A DNA stretch of 64,000 nucleotides from Glaciecola punicea ACAM 611 (GTDB taxonomy: Bacteria > Pseudomonadota > Gammaproteobacteria > Enterobacterales > Alteromonadaceae): contig NZ_BAET01000006.1 in NCBI RefSeq assembly GCF_000252165.1, positions 117,549 through 181,548 on the forward strand, written 5' to 3'. Numbering within the stretch: the stretch's first letter is position 1; each line of letters starts with the position of its first letter. Below the pieces are notes generated by a model. The model was not told the origin of the DNA, ran no database searches, and saw only the letters and a list, made by a program, of their open reading frames with translations. A program made the translations under genes and the position numbers. Positions 42,225 through 50,864 of this stretch are shown one piece after another.

Positions 42225-42920
42225 ATGAAAATTGTCATTATTGGCGCGATGGAACAAGAAATTACTTTATTGAAGGCGCAAATAAATCACTGTAAAACAC
42301 AGCAAGTTGCTTATTTAAGTGTCTTTACAGGCAGCATAGGCGACAACTCAGTATATTTGGTCCAATGTGGTATTGGCAAGGTGGCGTCAGCGGCAGCCGC
42401 CGCATTGTTGATCCACGCCTTTGAACCCGATGCTGTCATTAATACGGGCTCTGCAGGCGGGTTTGATCCGAAGCTTAATATTGGCGACGTTGTGATTGCC
42501 ACATCATTATTATATCATGACGTGGACGTGACACATTTTGGCTATGCTTTAGGCCAAGTGCCACGAATGCCAGCGTTTTACGAAAGCGATTTGCACTTAG
42601 TTAACTTGGCACAAAACGCACTAGCAATGCTACCGAATATACAGGTAAAAACGGGACTGGTGTGCAGCGGCGATAGCTTTGTCGGCAGTGATGAAGCCGC
42701 CGGCAGTATCAAAACTAATTTTCCCACCATGGCGGCCGTTGAAATGGAAGGCGCGGCAATTGCGCAAGTGTGCCATTTAATGCAGACCCCTTTTGTGGTC
42801 ATTCGAAGCCTGTCAGATATTGCCGGGAAGACATCTACCGTATCGTTTGATGAATATTTAGAAACGGCGGCAACAAACTCTGCAACGTTGGTGCTAGATA
42901 TCGTTAAAAACTGTCATTAA
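42225..42920 (+). CDS. mtnN: 5'-methylthioadenosine/S-adenosylhomocysteine nucleosidase
   Basis: A 231-residue nucleosidase starting MKIVIIGAMEQE. The catalytic residues expected from the family are visible: Glu in GAMEQE, Glu in VEMEGAAIAQV, Asp in RSLSDIAG. It recycles toxic MTA and SAH, and also feeds the autoinducer-2 path where LuxS is present. I chose the ATG at 42225, with AAAGG 7 nt before, over an in-frame start at 42189. It is followed 12 nt later by btuF, as in E. coli (pfs-btuF). Confidence 0.94.
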   Translation: MKIVIIGAMEQEITLLKAQINHCKTQQVAYLSVFTGSIGDNSVYLVQCGIGKVASAAAAALLIHAFEPDAVINTGSAGGFDPKLNIGDVVIATSLLYHDVDVTHFGYALGQVPRMPAFYESDLHLVNLAQNALAMLPNIQVKTGLVCSGDSFVGSDEAAGSIKTNFPTMAAVEMEGAAIAQVCHLMQTPFVVIRSLSDIAGKTSTVSFDEYLETAATNSATLVLDIVKNCH

Positions 42921-42931
42921 TAAGCTTATTT

Positions 42932-43837
42932 ATGCTGTTTAGTAAAATGATGATTTTTTCTATTGTAATTCAGTCTTTCTACTACACCTTGCGACTCTCG
43001 TTTAGTATAGCGTGCTGTTTGGTCTTAAATATTCTATTGCCTTCGCCCACATTTGCGCAAATCGATTCTGAGGCAGCAAACAAACCACTGCGTATTATTA
43101 CCTTAAGCCCTCATCTAACAGAAATGGTGTTTGCACTTGGCAAAGGTGAACATCTAGTGGCAGTAAGTGACTACAGTGATTTTCCAGCAGCGGCGTCTGA
43201 CCTGAAATCAGTCGCAAGTTATCAAGGCGCTAATATTGCCGAGATTGTCCGCTTACAGCCTTCTCACGTGCTAGTATGGAGGGGTGGAAACAAAGATGCC
43301 GACATTGAGAAGTTAAAAGCGCTTAATATATCTGTCTATGAATCAAACATCGATTCTGTTGAGAGCTTATTAGATGATATAGCAGGCATTGGCGTGTATA
43401 TCTTTGAAGAGCAAGCGGCGCAGACGTTAATACAGCAGCTCACAAACTCGATAAACGCGATGGCAGTGCAATATACAAACGCGTCTATAAACGTTGTGTA
43501 TTACTTAAGCACCCAACCCTTAGTAGGTCTTGGCAACGATAAGTGGTTAAACAGTTTACTGGGTTTATGCGGCATTACTAACGTTTACGCCAATAGCCCT
43601 AGTGCCTATCCGCAGCTACAGCTCTCAGATATTATTCGTCGCCAACCCAATATGTTAATAGCAGCAAGCAAGGCTAATAAACTTCAGCTTGCACAGTTTT
43701 GGGACGCGCATAAGGCTGTTTTAACGAACGTTATTACGCGCGCTAACCCAGACGCTCTGCACAGGTTCACACCGCGCGCCATTGCTGAGATGACGCAGTT
43801 GTGCGAAAGAGTCTACGCTGAACCTACACTAAAGTAA
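42932..43837 (+). CDS. btuF: Vitamin B12 ABC transporter substrate-binding protein BtuF-like
   Basis: A 301-residue protein with a signal peptide (about residues 1-37, ending PTFAQ) and a single BtuF/Fe-B12 binding domain: [27 protein letters not shown] and LQPSHVLVW. It captures cobalamin in the periplasm. The call rests on motif and on its place after mtnN; a haem- or siderophore-binding role cannot be fully excluded. Its end overlaps the end of the convergent tyrS by 14 nt. Confidence 0.85.
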   Translation: MLFSKMMIFSIVIQSFYYTLRLSFSIACCLVLNILLPSPTFAQIDSEAANKPLRIITLSPHLTEMVFALGKGEHLVAVSDYSDFPAAASDLKSVASYQGANIAEIVRLQPSHVLVWRGGNKDADIEKLKALNISVYESNIDSVESLLDDIAGIGVYIFEEQAAQTLIQQLTNSINAMAVQYTNASINVVYYLSTQPLVGLGNDKWLNSLLGLCGITNVYANSPSAYPQLQLSDIIRRQPNMLIAASKANKLQLAQFWDAHKAVLTNVITRANPDALHRFTPRAIAEMTQLCERVYAEPTLK

Positions 43838-45023
43838 TACGCGCAAATTTACGCTTACCCACTTGATAAACAAACTCACCCCTGTGACTTAACAACAAAC
43901 GGGTGTCGGTCACTTTGTGGCCGTCTATTTTAACTGCACCCTGTTTTATCATGCGCATTGCGTCTGACGTTGAATCAACCAAGCTTGCTTTTTTCAACAA
44001 GTTGCCAATGGCAAGACCTTCATCAGGCAAATTTATACTTAGTTCGGGCATGTCATCTGGAATAGCATTTTTTTGAAAGCGTTGAATAAAATCTTGCAGT
44101 GCAGCCTCAGCCGCACCTTCACTATGAAAACGCGCAATAATCTCTTGAGCAAGCTCTACTTTTACGTCGCGCGGGTTTTTGCCTGCCTGAACTGAAGCCT
44201 TTAATGCTATAACATCGTCAATAGGCCTAAAACTCAGTAAATCATAATAGCGCCACATTAAATCATCACTAATAGACATAATTTTACCAAACATATCGTT
44301 TGGCGCATCAGTTATACCGATATAGTTGTGCAGTGATTTGGACATTTTTTGCACGCCATCTAAGCCCTCCAGCAGCGGCATCATTAATACGGTTTGCTGC
44401 GCCTGTCCCTGCGATTTTTGTAGTTCACGCCCCATCAGCAGGTTAAAACGTTGGTCAGTGCCGCCCAGCTCTACATCGGCCTTAAGAGCGACCGAATCCC
44501 AACCTTGCACCAATGGATAAAGAAACTCATGGATCGCAATGGCTTGTCCATTAGCATAACGCTTTTTAAAATCATCACGCTCAAGCATTCTGGCAACCGT
44601 TTGGCTAGCGGCTAATTTTATCATGCCAGCAGCACCAAGTTTATTCATCCATTCACTATTAAATGCGATAGTAGTTTTAGCGGGGTCGAGTATTTTAAAT
44701 ACTTGTTCTTGATAGGTTTTCGCGTTTTCAAGCACCTGCGCTTCTGTTAAAGGTTTGCGCGTCACGTTTTTACCCGTTGGGTCGCCAATAAGCCCGGTGA
44801 AGTCACCTATAAGGAAAATAACCTCGTGGCCCAACTGCTGAAAAGTGCGTAGTTTATTAATTAACACGGTATGACCCAAGTGCAAATCTGGGGCGGTTGG
44901 GTCAAAGCCCGCTTTAATTTTGAGTACCCTACCCGTTTTTAAGCGCTCAATGAGTTCGCCTTCTATCAGAATTTCATCTGAACCACGTTTTATCTCTGCG
45001 AATGCCGATTCCCAACTTGCCAT
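43824..45023 (-). CDS. tyrS: Tyrosyl-tRNA synthetase
   Basis: A 399-residue class I synthetase. It has the HIGH-type motif PDLHLGHT, the KMSKS motif ([10 protein letters not shown]), and a C-terminal S4 RNA-binding domain (about 335-399: [16 protein letters not shown]). The length fits the shorter bacterial TyrRS group. The ATG at 45023 has AGGAAG 5 nt upstream, which decides against the longer frame to 45047. Confidence 0.96.
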   Translation of the reverse strand: MASWESAFAEIKRGSDEILIEGELIERLKTGRVLKIKAGFDPTAPDLHLGHTVLINKLRTFQQLGHEVIFLIGDFTGLIGDPTGKNVTRKPLTEAQVLENAKTYQEQVFKILDPAKTTIAFNSEWMNKLGAAGMIKLAASQTVARMLERDDFKKRYANGQAIAIHEFLYPLVQGWDSVALKADVELGGTDQRFNLLMGRELQKSQGQAQQTVLMMPLLEGLDGVQKMSKSLHNYIGITDAPNDMFGKIMSISDDLMWRYYDLLSFRPIDDVIALKASVQAGKNPRDVKVELAQEIIARFHSEGAAEAALQDFIQRFQKNAIPDDMPELSINLPDEGLAIGNLLKKASLVDSTSDAMRMIKQGAVKIDGHKVTDTRLLLSHRGEFVYQVGKRKFARITLV

Positions 45024-45240
45024 TTTACTTCCTATAATCAATTTCAAATAAGCAAAACCCTACAAAAAGGGCTTGTTATGAAGTGTAGATGTGCTACACA
45101 AGTTTAGCTGCGTGTAAATAAGATTAGCTACAAATGTTAACTATTAGTCTATACTAGGTGAATAATTTGAACCTTTTCACTGGAATACTGGCTAAAAGCG
45201 GTATATTCTTGTTTTCCATTTTAAAGCATTTTACGAGTGT

Positions 45241-46536
45241 ATGATCCACAATACAATAAAACATCTTCCAAAAGCGCACCGATTGGGCATATTAAGCTTA
45301 GTTATTTTGCTGCTTGTTATTTTATTCTGGCCAGCCGAAGAAGTAGCTGCCTCTGGCAGTGCACCCAAGGTTACCCTTGAACTTGGGATCGAATATCCTG
45401 TTGCTATACCAAACTTTGCCTTTGAAGGCATTAATGATACTGGCGACACCGATACTACCGATTATATTTCTTATAAGGTAAAATCGGGGGATACTCTGGC
45501 GCAAATTTTTAATCGGTTTTCCTTAAGTCCGCAGACAACCCATAAAGTGAGCCGCGCAGGAGAGTTGGCAGAAAAACTTACGCGCCTCAAACCTGGTGAC
45601 TTACTTTATTTTCGTATAAACGAAGCGAATCACTTACTTGGTTTGAAGTTTCCATTGTCAAATATCGACACCTTACTCGTAAATGCAAAAGGCAACGATT
45701 TTGAAACGACTATCGAAACGAAAGAAATCGAGTCCGTGCTGAGTTTCTCCCAGGGCTCTATAAAAAGTAGTTTTTGGAACGCCGGTGTTGAAGCCGGCCT
45801 TAGCGATCTGCAAATTATGGAGCTAGCTGGTATTTTTGGCTGGGATATTGATTTTGCGCAAGAAATTAGAGCCGGTGACAGCTTCAATGTTGCCTATGAA
45901 GCCCTGTATATTGACGGTGAACTTATTGGCACCGGCAATATTGCGGCCGCTGAATTTATAAACCAAGGCGAGACTTTTACTGCCATAAGATATACCGACA
46001 ATCAATATTACACGCCACAAGGGGCTAGCATGCGTAAAAGCTTCTTACGCGCGCCAATTAATTTTAAATACGTCAGTTCTAACTTTAATCCGAAACGCTT
46101 TCACCCTGTTCAAAAACGCTATAAGCCTCATCGAGGTGTTGATTATGTGGCAAAAATAGGTACCCCCGTCTTGGCCGCTGGAGATGGTAAGGTCATTCGC
46201 TCGCAGTACGATCGTTTTAATGGCCATCATGTTTTTTTACAGCACGGCGAACGCTATCAAACTAAGTACTTACATTTTACTAAGCGCGCAGTTAAGCTAG
46301 GACAAATTGTCAAACAAGGTGACGTTATTGGCTATCTAGGCGCTACCGGAATGGTTACAGGTGCACATCTACACTATGAGTTTTTAGTGGACGGCGTACA
46401 CAGAAATCCAAAAACAGTGAGTTTACCTAAGGCTGAGCCTATCAAGGCTGCGCACAAGGCCAAGTTTTTGGAAATTGCTAGTCAAAAAGTAAGCTTGCTC
46501 GATAACCACAAGCGTATTCTCTTAGCGATGAATTAA
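45241..46536 (+). CDS. M23-family murein endopeptidase with LysM-like domain (MepM-like)
   Basis: A 431-residue envelope peptidase. An N-terminal membrane segment (LGILSLVILLLVILFW) is followed by an OapA/LysM-like region (about 78-130, YKVKSGDTLAQIFNRF), a linker domain, and a zinc peptidase domain (about 280-400). The zinc ligands are in HRGVDYVAKIGTPV and TGAHLHYEF. Enzymes of this kind cut peptide cross-links to let peptidoglycan grow. It is divergent from tyrS, as is usual, but anmK, which often follows, is replaced by a dehydrogenase gene. Confidence 0.88.
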   Translation: MIHNTIKHLPKAHRLGILSLVILLLVILFWPAEEVAASGSAPKVTLELGIEYPVAIPNFAFEGINDTGDTDTTDYISYKVKSGDTLAQIFNRFSLSPQTTHKVSRAGELAEKLTRLKPGDLLYFRINEANHLLGLKFPLSNIDTLLVNAKGNDFETTIETKEIESVLSFSQGSIKSSFWNAGVEAGLSDLQIMELAGIFGWDIDFAQEIRAGDSFNVAYEALYIDGELIGTGNIAAAEFINQGETFTAIRYTDNQYYTPQGASMRKSFLRAPINFKYVSSNFNPKRFHPVQKRYKPHRGVDYVAKIGTPVLAAGDGKVIRSQYDRFNGHHVFLQHGERYQTKYLHFTKRAVKLGQIVKQGDVIGYLGATGMVTGAHLHYEFLVDGVHRNPKTVSLPKAEPIKAAHKAKFLEIASQKVSLLDNHKRILLAMN

Positions 46537-46637
46537 TAACTGCTGTGAACCAATATTATCGGCACGCAAAGCCATCTCGTTACCTGTACTTTCGATGAAT
46601 GCTTAATTAACCTTTTATAACACCACAGCAGGCCCAT

Positions 46638-47576
46638 ATGAAAAACGTAGTGATTATAAGTCGTGATTGGGAACTATACGAAGACCTATTTGAGTGCAGC
46701 AAAGTGCTTCATGAACACTTTACATTACTTGGCGCATCACAAGTACCTAGCAAAAAGTCTTTAGCGCTTGCCAATGTGGTTATATCAGAACCAGACTTAG
46801 CCTCAAGGTATATCAAAGATTGCCCAAATTTAGGCTGGCTCCAGTCTACTTGGGCCGGCAACAATAAGCTTCAAGCACTCAGCAAACAAGACTACATCTT
46901 AAGCGGCGTAAAAGGCGTATTTGGTTTGCAAATGGTTGAATATGTATTAAGTTACTTGCTCTATTTTACCCGCCGCATTGAAGACTTTAGCCACGTAAAA
47001 GCAAATAATCAGTGGCTACAGCTGTCGTGCAAAACACTGTCACAATATAAAATTGGAATTATGGGTTTGGGCAATATTGGTCAGGAAGTCGCGAATCGAT
47101 TGCTAACATTTGGCATGCAGGTGAATGGCCTTTCAAGAAGCGACAAGCAAGTAGAAAGTGTCAGAATGTATCGCTATGAGCAGCTTAGTTTGTTCCTAGA
47201 CAGCTGTGATTTTGTATGTAACCTATTGCCCGAGACGCCAGCCACTATAGGCTTGTGCAATGAAACGTTTTTTGCGCAGATGAAGCCAGGGAGCGTATTT
47301 ATTAATGCCGGCAGAGGCAGCGTGGTGGACAAGCCGAGCAGCATTATTAAGGCAATTAATACCGGTAGACTTAAGGCCGCAGTGCTTGATGTTTACGAAC
47401 AAGAGCCACTGCCATCTAGTCATCCATACTATACTGCGCCAAATGTCTACCTAAGCTGCCATACCGCAGCTATATCTGATGCAAACAAGGTGTTTGATGT
47501 ATTTGAAAAAAATGCCCTTAAGTATATTGCCGGTGAAGCACTGCACTATCAGCATGACTTTAGTCTAGGCTATTAA
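46638..47576 (+). CDS. D-2-hydroxyacid dehydrogenase family protein
   Basis: A 312-residue NAD-dependent dehydrogenase. The Rossmann motif is IGIMGLGNIGQEV (about residue 140). The catalytic Arg is in the region before INAGRGSVVD, Glu in VLDVYEQEPLP, and His in SCHTAAISD. The substrate cannot be set from sequence; glyoxylate/hydroxypyruvate reductase-like (GhrA-type) is plausible. It stands alone, with a decayed gene downstream on the other strand. Confidence 0.85.
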   Translation: MKNVVIISRDWELYEDLFECSKVLHEHFTLLGASQVPSKKSLALANVVISEPDLASRYIKDCPNLGWLQSTWAGNNKLQALSKQDYILSGVKGVFGLQMVEYVLSYLLYFTRRIEDFSHVKANNQWLQLSCKTLSQYKIGIMGLGNIGQEVANRLLTFGMQVNGLSRSDKQVESVRMYRYEQLSLFLDSCDFVCNLLPETPATIGLCNETFFAQMKPGSVFINAGRGSVVDKPSSIIKAINTGRLKAAVLDVYEQEPLPSSHPYYTAPNVYLSCHTAAISDANKVFDVFEKNALKYIAGEALHYQHDFSLGY

Positions 47577-47704
47577 ACCTTAGACCTTGAGCCAGCCTAT
47601 TGATTTAGGTAATCAGCCATGCCTTTACTAAATAGGCGTAGCTACTAAGCACTAAATAAATGCTTGTATTCTTTGTTGATAATAATAACTTCAATTTCAC
47701 TCCC

Positions 47705-47934
47705 CTACGGCTTATTGCGCTTAGCCACCAGCCTTAGGTTTATGTAAGTATCAATAATCGCCAGTAGTTTAGCGCGTCTTGCTTTTTCACCAAATCTTCG
47801 GGCATAAAGACCATGCCAAAATCGTGTATATAACAGGCTACAGCAAGCTGCTCTTAGGCAGTAATCTCTTCTTTAAGATCGTGCAAAATATCATGTTCTA
47901 ATTCTTCAGGTATAAATATCACCATTATCTTCAT
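47705..47934 (-). pseudogene. Decayed HD-GYP-like domain fragment
   Basis: Read on the minus strand from the ATG at 47934, the frame gives MKIMVIFIPEELEHD, a stop (TAA), then AVACYIHDFGMVFMPEDLVK, which resembles the His-Asp motif and following helix of HD-GYP phosphodiesterases. After a 1-nt frame change it reads RAKLLAIIDTYINLRLV and stops at 47705. That block resembles the later AKILAIADTFDAL region, so roughly 60 codons between them are missing. One stop, one frameshift and an internal deletion make this a relic. The assignment is from motif memory. Confidence 0.6.
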
Positions 47935-48049
47935 TTTTTACACTTCAATAGCTGTTTATTGGCCAATTTGATGGTTTATTTAAAGCTAAGGTGTTTATCT
48001 TAATCTTTGCGGGTATAATTAAAGGTACATTGATGCTCGAGGAAACGCA

Positions 48050-48772
48050 GTGCTCGCTTTTGTACGTTTTATTGTGATATTTATCTATTTTATTTTGATG
48101 AATTTAGGCTTAGTTATTTATTTTATTGCACGCCCTATGCATCGCGACAGCGTTCACGTTGCTGGGAAATACTATTCAACCATGGCTAAACTAATTGGCG
48201 TTACCTTGGTGTATAGAGACTCAAGTGAGGTTGATACACAGCAGTCGTATGTTTTTATAGGTAATCATCAAAATAACTATGATTTACTCACTATTAGCCA
48301 AGGCGCTAGAAAAGGCGTGGTCACGGTAGGTAAAAAAAGTTTAAAGTGGGTACCGATTTTCGGCCTAATCTATTGGCTCTCGGGCAACATAATGATAGAT
48401 AGGAAAAACACTGGTAAAGCGCGCGACACCTTAAGTTTAACCGGCGAAAAAATGCGCGAGCGTAACCTCTCTGTGTGGATGTTTCCAGAAGGAACACGCA
48501 GCCGAGGAAAAGGGTTACTGCCGTTTAAAACCGGCGCTTTTAGGCTAGCATTATCGCAAAATAAAGACATCGTCCCCGTTGTATGTAGTGAACTCGACAA
48601 CGGCAAGATAAAGTTAAACCGTTGGAATAACGGCGTGGTCATTGTTGAGTCTTTAGACCCCGTTAAGCTTGATCACTCTAAAAGTGCAAAACAAACAGCC
48701 AAGCAATTTCAGACTATTATGCAAAGCGCGTTTGAACGGCTAAGCCAAGAAGCAGCATCGTTAAGTAAATAA
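48050..48772 (+). CDS. plsC: 1-acyl-sn-glycerol-3-phosphate acyltransferase PlsC
   Basis: A 240-residue membrane acyltransferase. It has an N-terminal hydrophobic helix, the catalytic HX4D box (GNHQNNYD) and the acceptor motif FPEGTRSRG. It makes phosphatidic acid from lysophosphatidic acid. The GTG start is preceded by GAGGA, which supports it. The usual parC neighbour is absent; the relic of an HD-GYP-like gene lies upstream instead. Confidence 0.93.
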   Translation: MLAFVRFIVIFIYFILMNLGLVIYFIARPMHRDSVHVAGKYYSTMAKLIGVTLVYRDSSEVDTQQSYVFIGNHQNNYDLLTISQGARKGVVTVGKKSLKWVPIFGLIYWLSGNIMIDRKNTGKARDTLSLTGEKMRERNLSVWMFPEGTRSRGKGLLPFKTGAFRLALSQNKDIVPVVCSELDNGKIKLNRWNNGVVIVESLDPVKLDHSKSAKQTAKQFQTIMQSAFERLSQEAASLSK

Positions 48773-48799
48773 GTAAATTAATCAAATTAGGAAAGTCAA

Positions 48800-49204
48800 A
48801 TGAGTAATGAAGCGCAAGAGTGGTACGAATTTAATGAAGAGACCATTCAGGCATTAACACAAGACGGTACCGATCTGTCACAAGAACACACCATTGAACA
48901 TCATATGGCTAGCAAAGATTTTGATGTGCTAGAGAAAGCCGCCGTAGATGCTTTTAAAGCAGGCTTTGAAGTAGGTGACGCTGAAGAACTTGTTTTAGAC
49001 GACGGCGGCACAGTATTTTGCTTTGACGCCGTCGTTGAAAAAAAGTTAGACCTGGCAGCCTTTAATAAAGATATCGATGCACTGTTGTTAATTGCCACAA
49101 AACACAAAGTACACTACGATGGTTGGGGTACGTATTACGTGGGCGACGACGCCATAGACGACGAAGATGTGTTTGACGACGAAATGTATGATGGTGACAT
49201 CTAA
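48800..49204 (+). CDS. rraB: Ribonuclease E inhibitor RraB
   Basis: A 134-residue, highly acidic protein. It shows the family segments HHMASKDFDVLEKAAVDAFKA (given as parts HHMASKDFDVLEK and AAVDAFKAGFEV), HYDGWGTYYVG and an Asp/Glu-rich tail. RraB binds RNase E and changes which transcripts it degrades. GGAAAG precedes the ATG. Confidence 0.92.
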   Translation: MSNEAQEWYEFNEETIQALTQDGTDLSQEHTIEHHMASKDFDVLEKAAVDAFKAGFEVGDAEELVLDDGGTVFCFDAVVEKKLDLAAFNKDIDALLLIATKHKVHYDGWGTYYVGDDAIDDEDVFDDEMYDGDI

Positions 49205-49237
49205 GCACTAGGCCAAATAAAAAGAGCGTAAAGCATA

Positions 49238-49999
49238 TTGAAAATTCATGTCCTAAAAGGGTTTATACAGAACATATTTTTGGTCGAATACCCTGACAAA
49301 TGTATGCTGCTTGATGGTTGCTCCAAGGCTGACTTTTCTACGCTTGCAGACTTTTTTGAAAGATCTCTAAAAAGGCCCTTGTCTGATCTAAAGGTTGTTG
49401 TGGTCACTCACATGCACCCTGACCATGCTGGTTGTGCGCATTTTTTAAGACATAAAACGGGCTGCAAAATTGTCAGCTGTGACAAGCAAACGCAGTGGTA
49501 TTCAGGCTTAAAAGGTCGACTCGCGCACCTTATTGACATAGCTTTAGCGCTGTGGGTTGCAGGTAAAATGAATAGGCCTAAAAAGAACATTTGGTATCCG
49601 CCTCATTTAAGACCTGACATTGCGCTTAGCGACCAGCAAACCATTCCGGGTTTTGAGGAATGGCAGGTTTTCGAAACGCCTGGTCACACCGACCGAGACC
49701 TGTCTGTGATGCACATGCCTTCGAAACGTATATACATTGCCGATCTTATTGTTAGGGTTAAAGGTAAACTGTCACCCCCTTTTCCTGTCTATAAACCCAA
49801 GCAATATAAGCAATCTTTGTTAAAGCTTCAAGCCTTGCAAACACGCTCTGTTATGATGGCCCACGTTGGCGAACTTAGTTTAACGGACAGTGATTTTGCA
49901 TATTTACTCAGCAAAGCGCCTCTTAAGCCTAAAACAAACAAGCTGGCTATTCAAAAAATGATTAAGAGCAAGCTGTTTAAGACACGTTTGCAATCTTAA
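49238..49999 (+). CDS. MBL-fold metallo-hydrolase
   Basis: A 253-residue metallo-beta-lactamase-fold protein. The metal-binding motif is VTHMHPDHAGCAH, a further ligand region is FETPGHTDRDLSVM, and IYIADLIV carries the bridging Asp. The substrate is unknown; thioesterase- or glyoxalase-II-like hydrolysis are possibilities. The start appears to be TTG (49238) since no ATG lies near and the domain begins at once. It is 34 nt after rraB, perhaps cotranscribed. Confidence 0.8.
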   Translation: MKIHVLKGFIQNIFLVEYPDKCMLLDGCSKADFSTLADFFERSLKRPLSDLKVVVVTHMHPDHAGCAHFLRHKTGCKIVSCDKQTQWYSGLKGRLAHLIDIALALWVAGKMNRPKKNIWYPPHLRPDIALSDQQTIPGFEEWQVFETPGHTDRDLSVMHMPSKRIYIADLIVRVKGKLSPPFPVYKPKQYKQSLLKLQALQTRSVMMAHVGELSLTDSDFAYLLSKAPLKPKTNKLAIQKMIKSKLFKTRLQS

Positions 50000-50063
50000 T
50001 CTGGTGACTTGTGCTGCAGAATCAAAACATCACTACTTTCAATAGCTTTGTCAATGCTCGGCA

Positions 50064-50275
50064 CTAAGGAATTAAGCGTGCTAAAGGAAAGCTCTTTGCC
50101 TTGCTTACTATTCCGGTCCAAGTCTTGCGTCTGGCGTCTTTGGACATATATAAGGCTTTGTCAGCCAGCAGGTGAACTTGGTCCCAGTTTATTGAGTGAG
50201 GCGCATGATAGCTAAATGGAAACAATGCAAACCCTAACAAACTAGACAGGTGGAATTTATTAGGTAAGCCAACAT
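50064..50275 (-). pseudogene. 3' relic of a GGDEF (diguanylate cyclase) gene
   Basis: The minus strand holds a 70-codon open tail without a start: LLGFALFPFSYHAP, then WDQVHLLADKALYMSKDARR, then TWTGIV and a stop at 50064. These correspond to the end of a GGDEF domain, with SxGFAxxPF followed by WxxxxxxADxALYxAKxxGRxxW. The GG(D/E)EF active site would lie upstream, where the frame is broken (several stops to about 50400). I see no complete copy in the window. This is a truncated relic. Confidence 0.65.
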
Positions 50276-50560
50276 CAAAGCCTCAAGTTGGTATTTATAC
50301 TTATGTTCCAAAGAGGCTGCAAAATCTAGAACTGCAAATTCAAGGCTAAAATATATAAAAGCTCTTGATAATTGGTAATTACTGTTTGCAGGCAAAGCTC
50401 ATCTGCTATCTCAGTTTGCGCCAATCTACTATTGTCCACTGATGCAAGTAATAAATTTGCATAACAAATATGCGTAGATGATTAATGGCATGTAACTTGC
50501 GCCACACACATGCTGATTTTTGGTATTATTTAGGAAAGAATTGACACGAAAACTAACATA
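50276..50560. other. Non-coding stretch before the zinc-ribbon gene
   Basis: No gene is supported. The part next to the GGDEF relic may be its eroded upstream sequence, but stops occur in all minus frames and no motif is readable. It probably also carries the promoter of the gene at 50561, which I could not place. Confidence 0.4.
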
Positions 50561-50752
50561 ATGGGCAAGTCACAAAGAAGTCGACCGCTAAAGCGCTGCA
50601 AAAATTGTCTTAAAGAAGATCCTGTGCTGCACCGGGTAAAGATACAGCATAAAGAACCATGGGCGTTTATGTGTAGTGAATGTCAAAAGAGCATAAAAAC
50701 TCGGCCTACATACCAGTATGGCGGCACTTGGAAACAAGATAAACGTAACTAG
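50561..50752 (+). CDS. Small zinc-ribbon-like protein, function unknown
   Basis: A 63-residue basic protein with two Cys pairs, RCKNCLK (about residue 13) and MCSECQK (about residue 38), spaced as in a zinc ribbon, ending PTYQYGGTWKQDKRN. The ribosome site is weak. The gene is followed by a plausible terminator, and the four-cysteine pattern and codon use argue that it is real. It could bind RNA or a protein complex. I do not recognise a named family. Confidence 0.65.
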   Translation: MGKSQRSRPLKRCKNCLKEDPVLHRVKIQHKEPWAFMCSECQKSIKTRPTYQYGGTWKQDKRN

Positions 50753-50781
50753 CTATTTAACGCTCAAGCGATAACAAATGC

Positions 50782-50806
50782 AAAAGCCCGCTAGATGCGA
50801 GCTTTT
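50782..50806. terminator. Possible bidirectional terminator
   Basis: Arms AAAAGCCCGC (50782-50791) and GCGAGCTTTT (50797-50806) pair with one mismatch around a 5-nt loop. The outer A and T runs supply short U-tracts for both the small zinc-ribbon gene and the convergent dehydrogenase gene. Confidence 0.5.
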
Positions 50807-50864
50807 GGGAGCTATTCAACAGATGACTAAGTAGCATCACTGAAAGCAGGGCTTACTGCCTCAA

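Noticed and set aside
50541-50560. TTGACA just before the zinc-ribbon gene as a -35 box
   Set aside because: The ATG is only about 15 nt away and no -10 can fit at 16-18 nt spacing.
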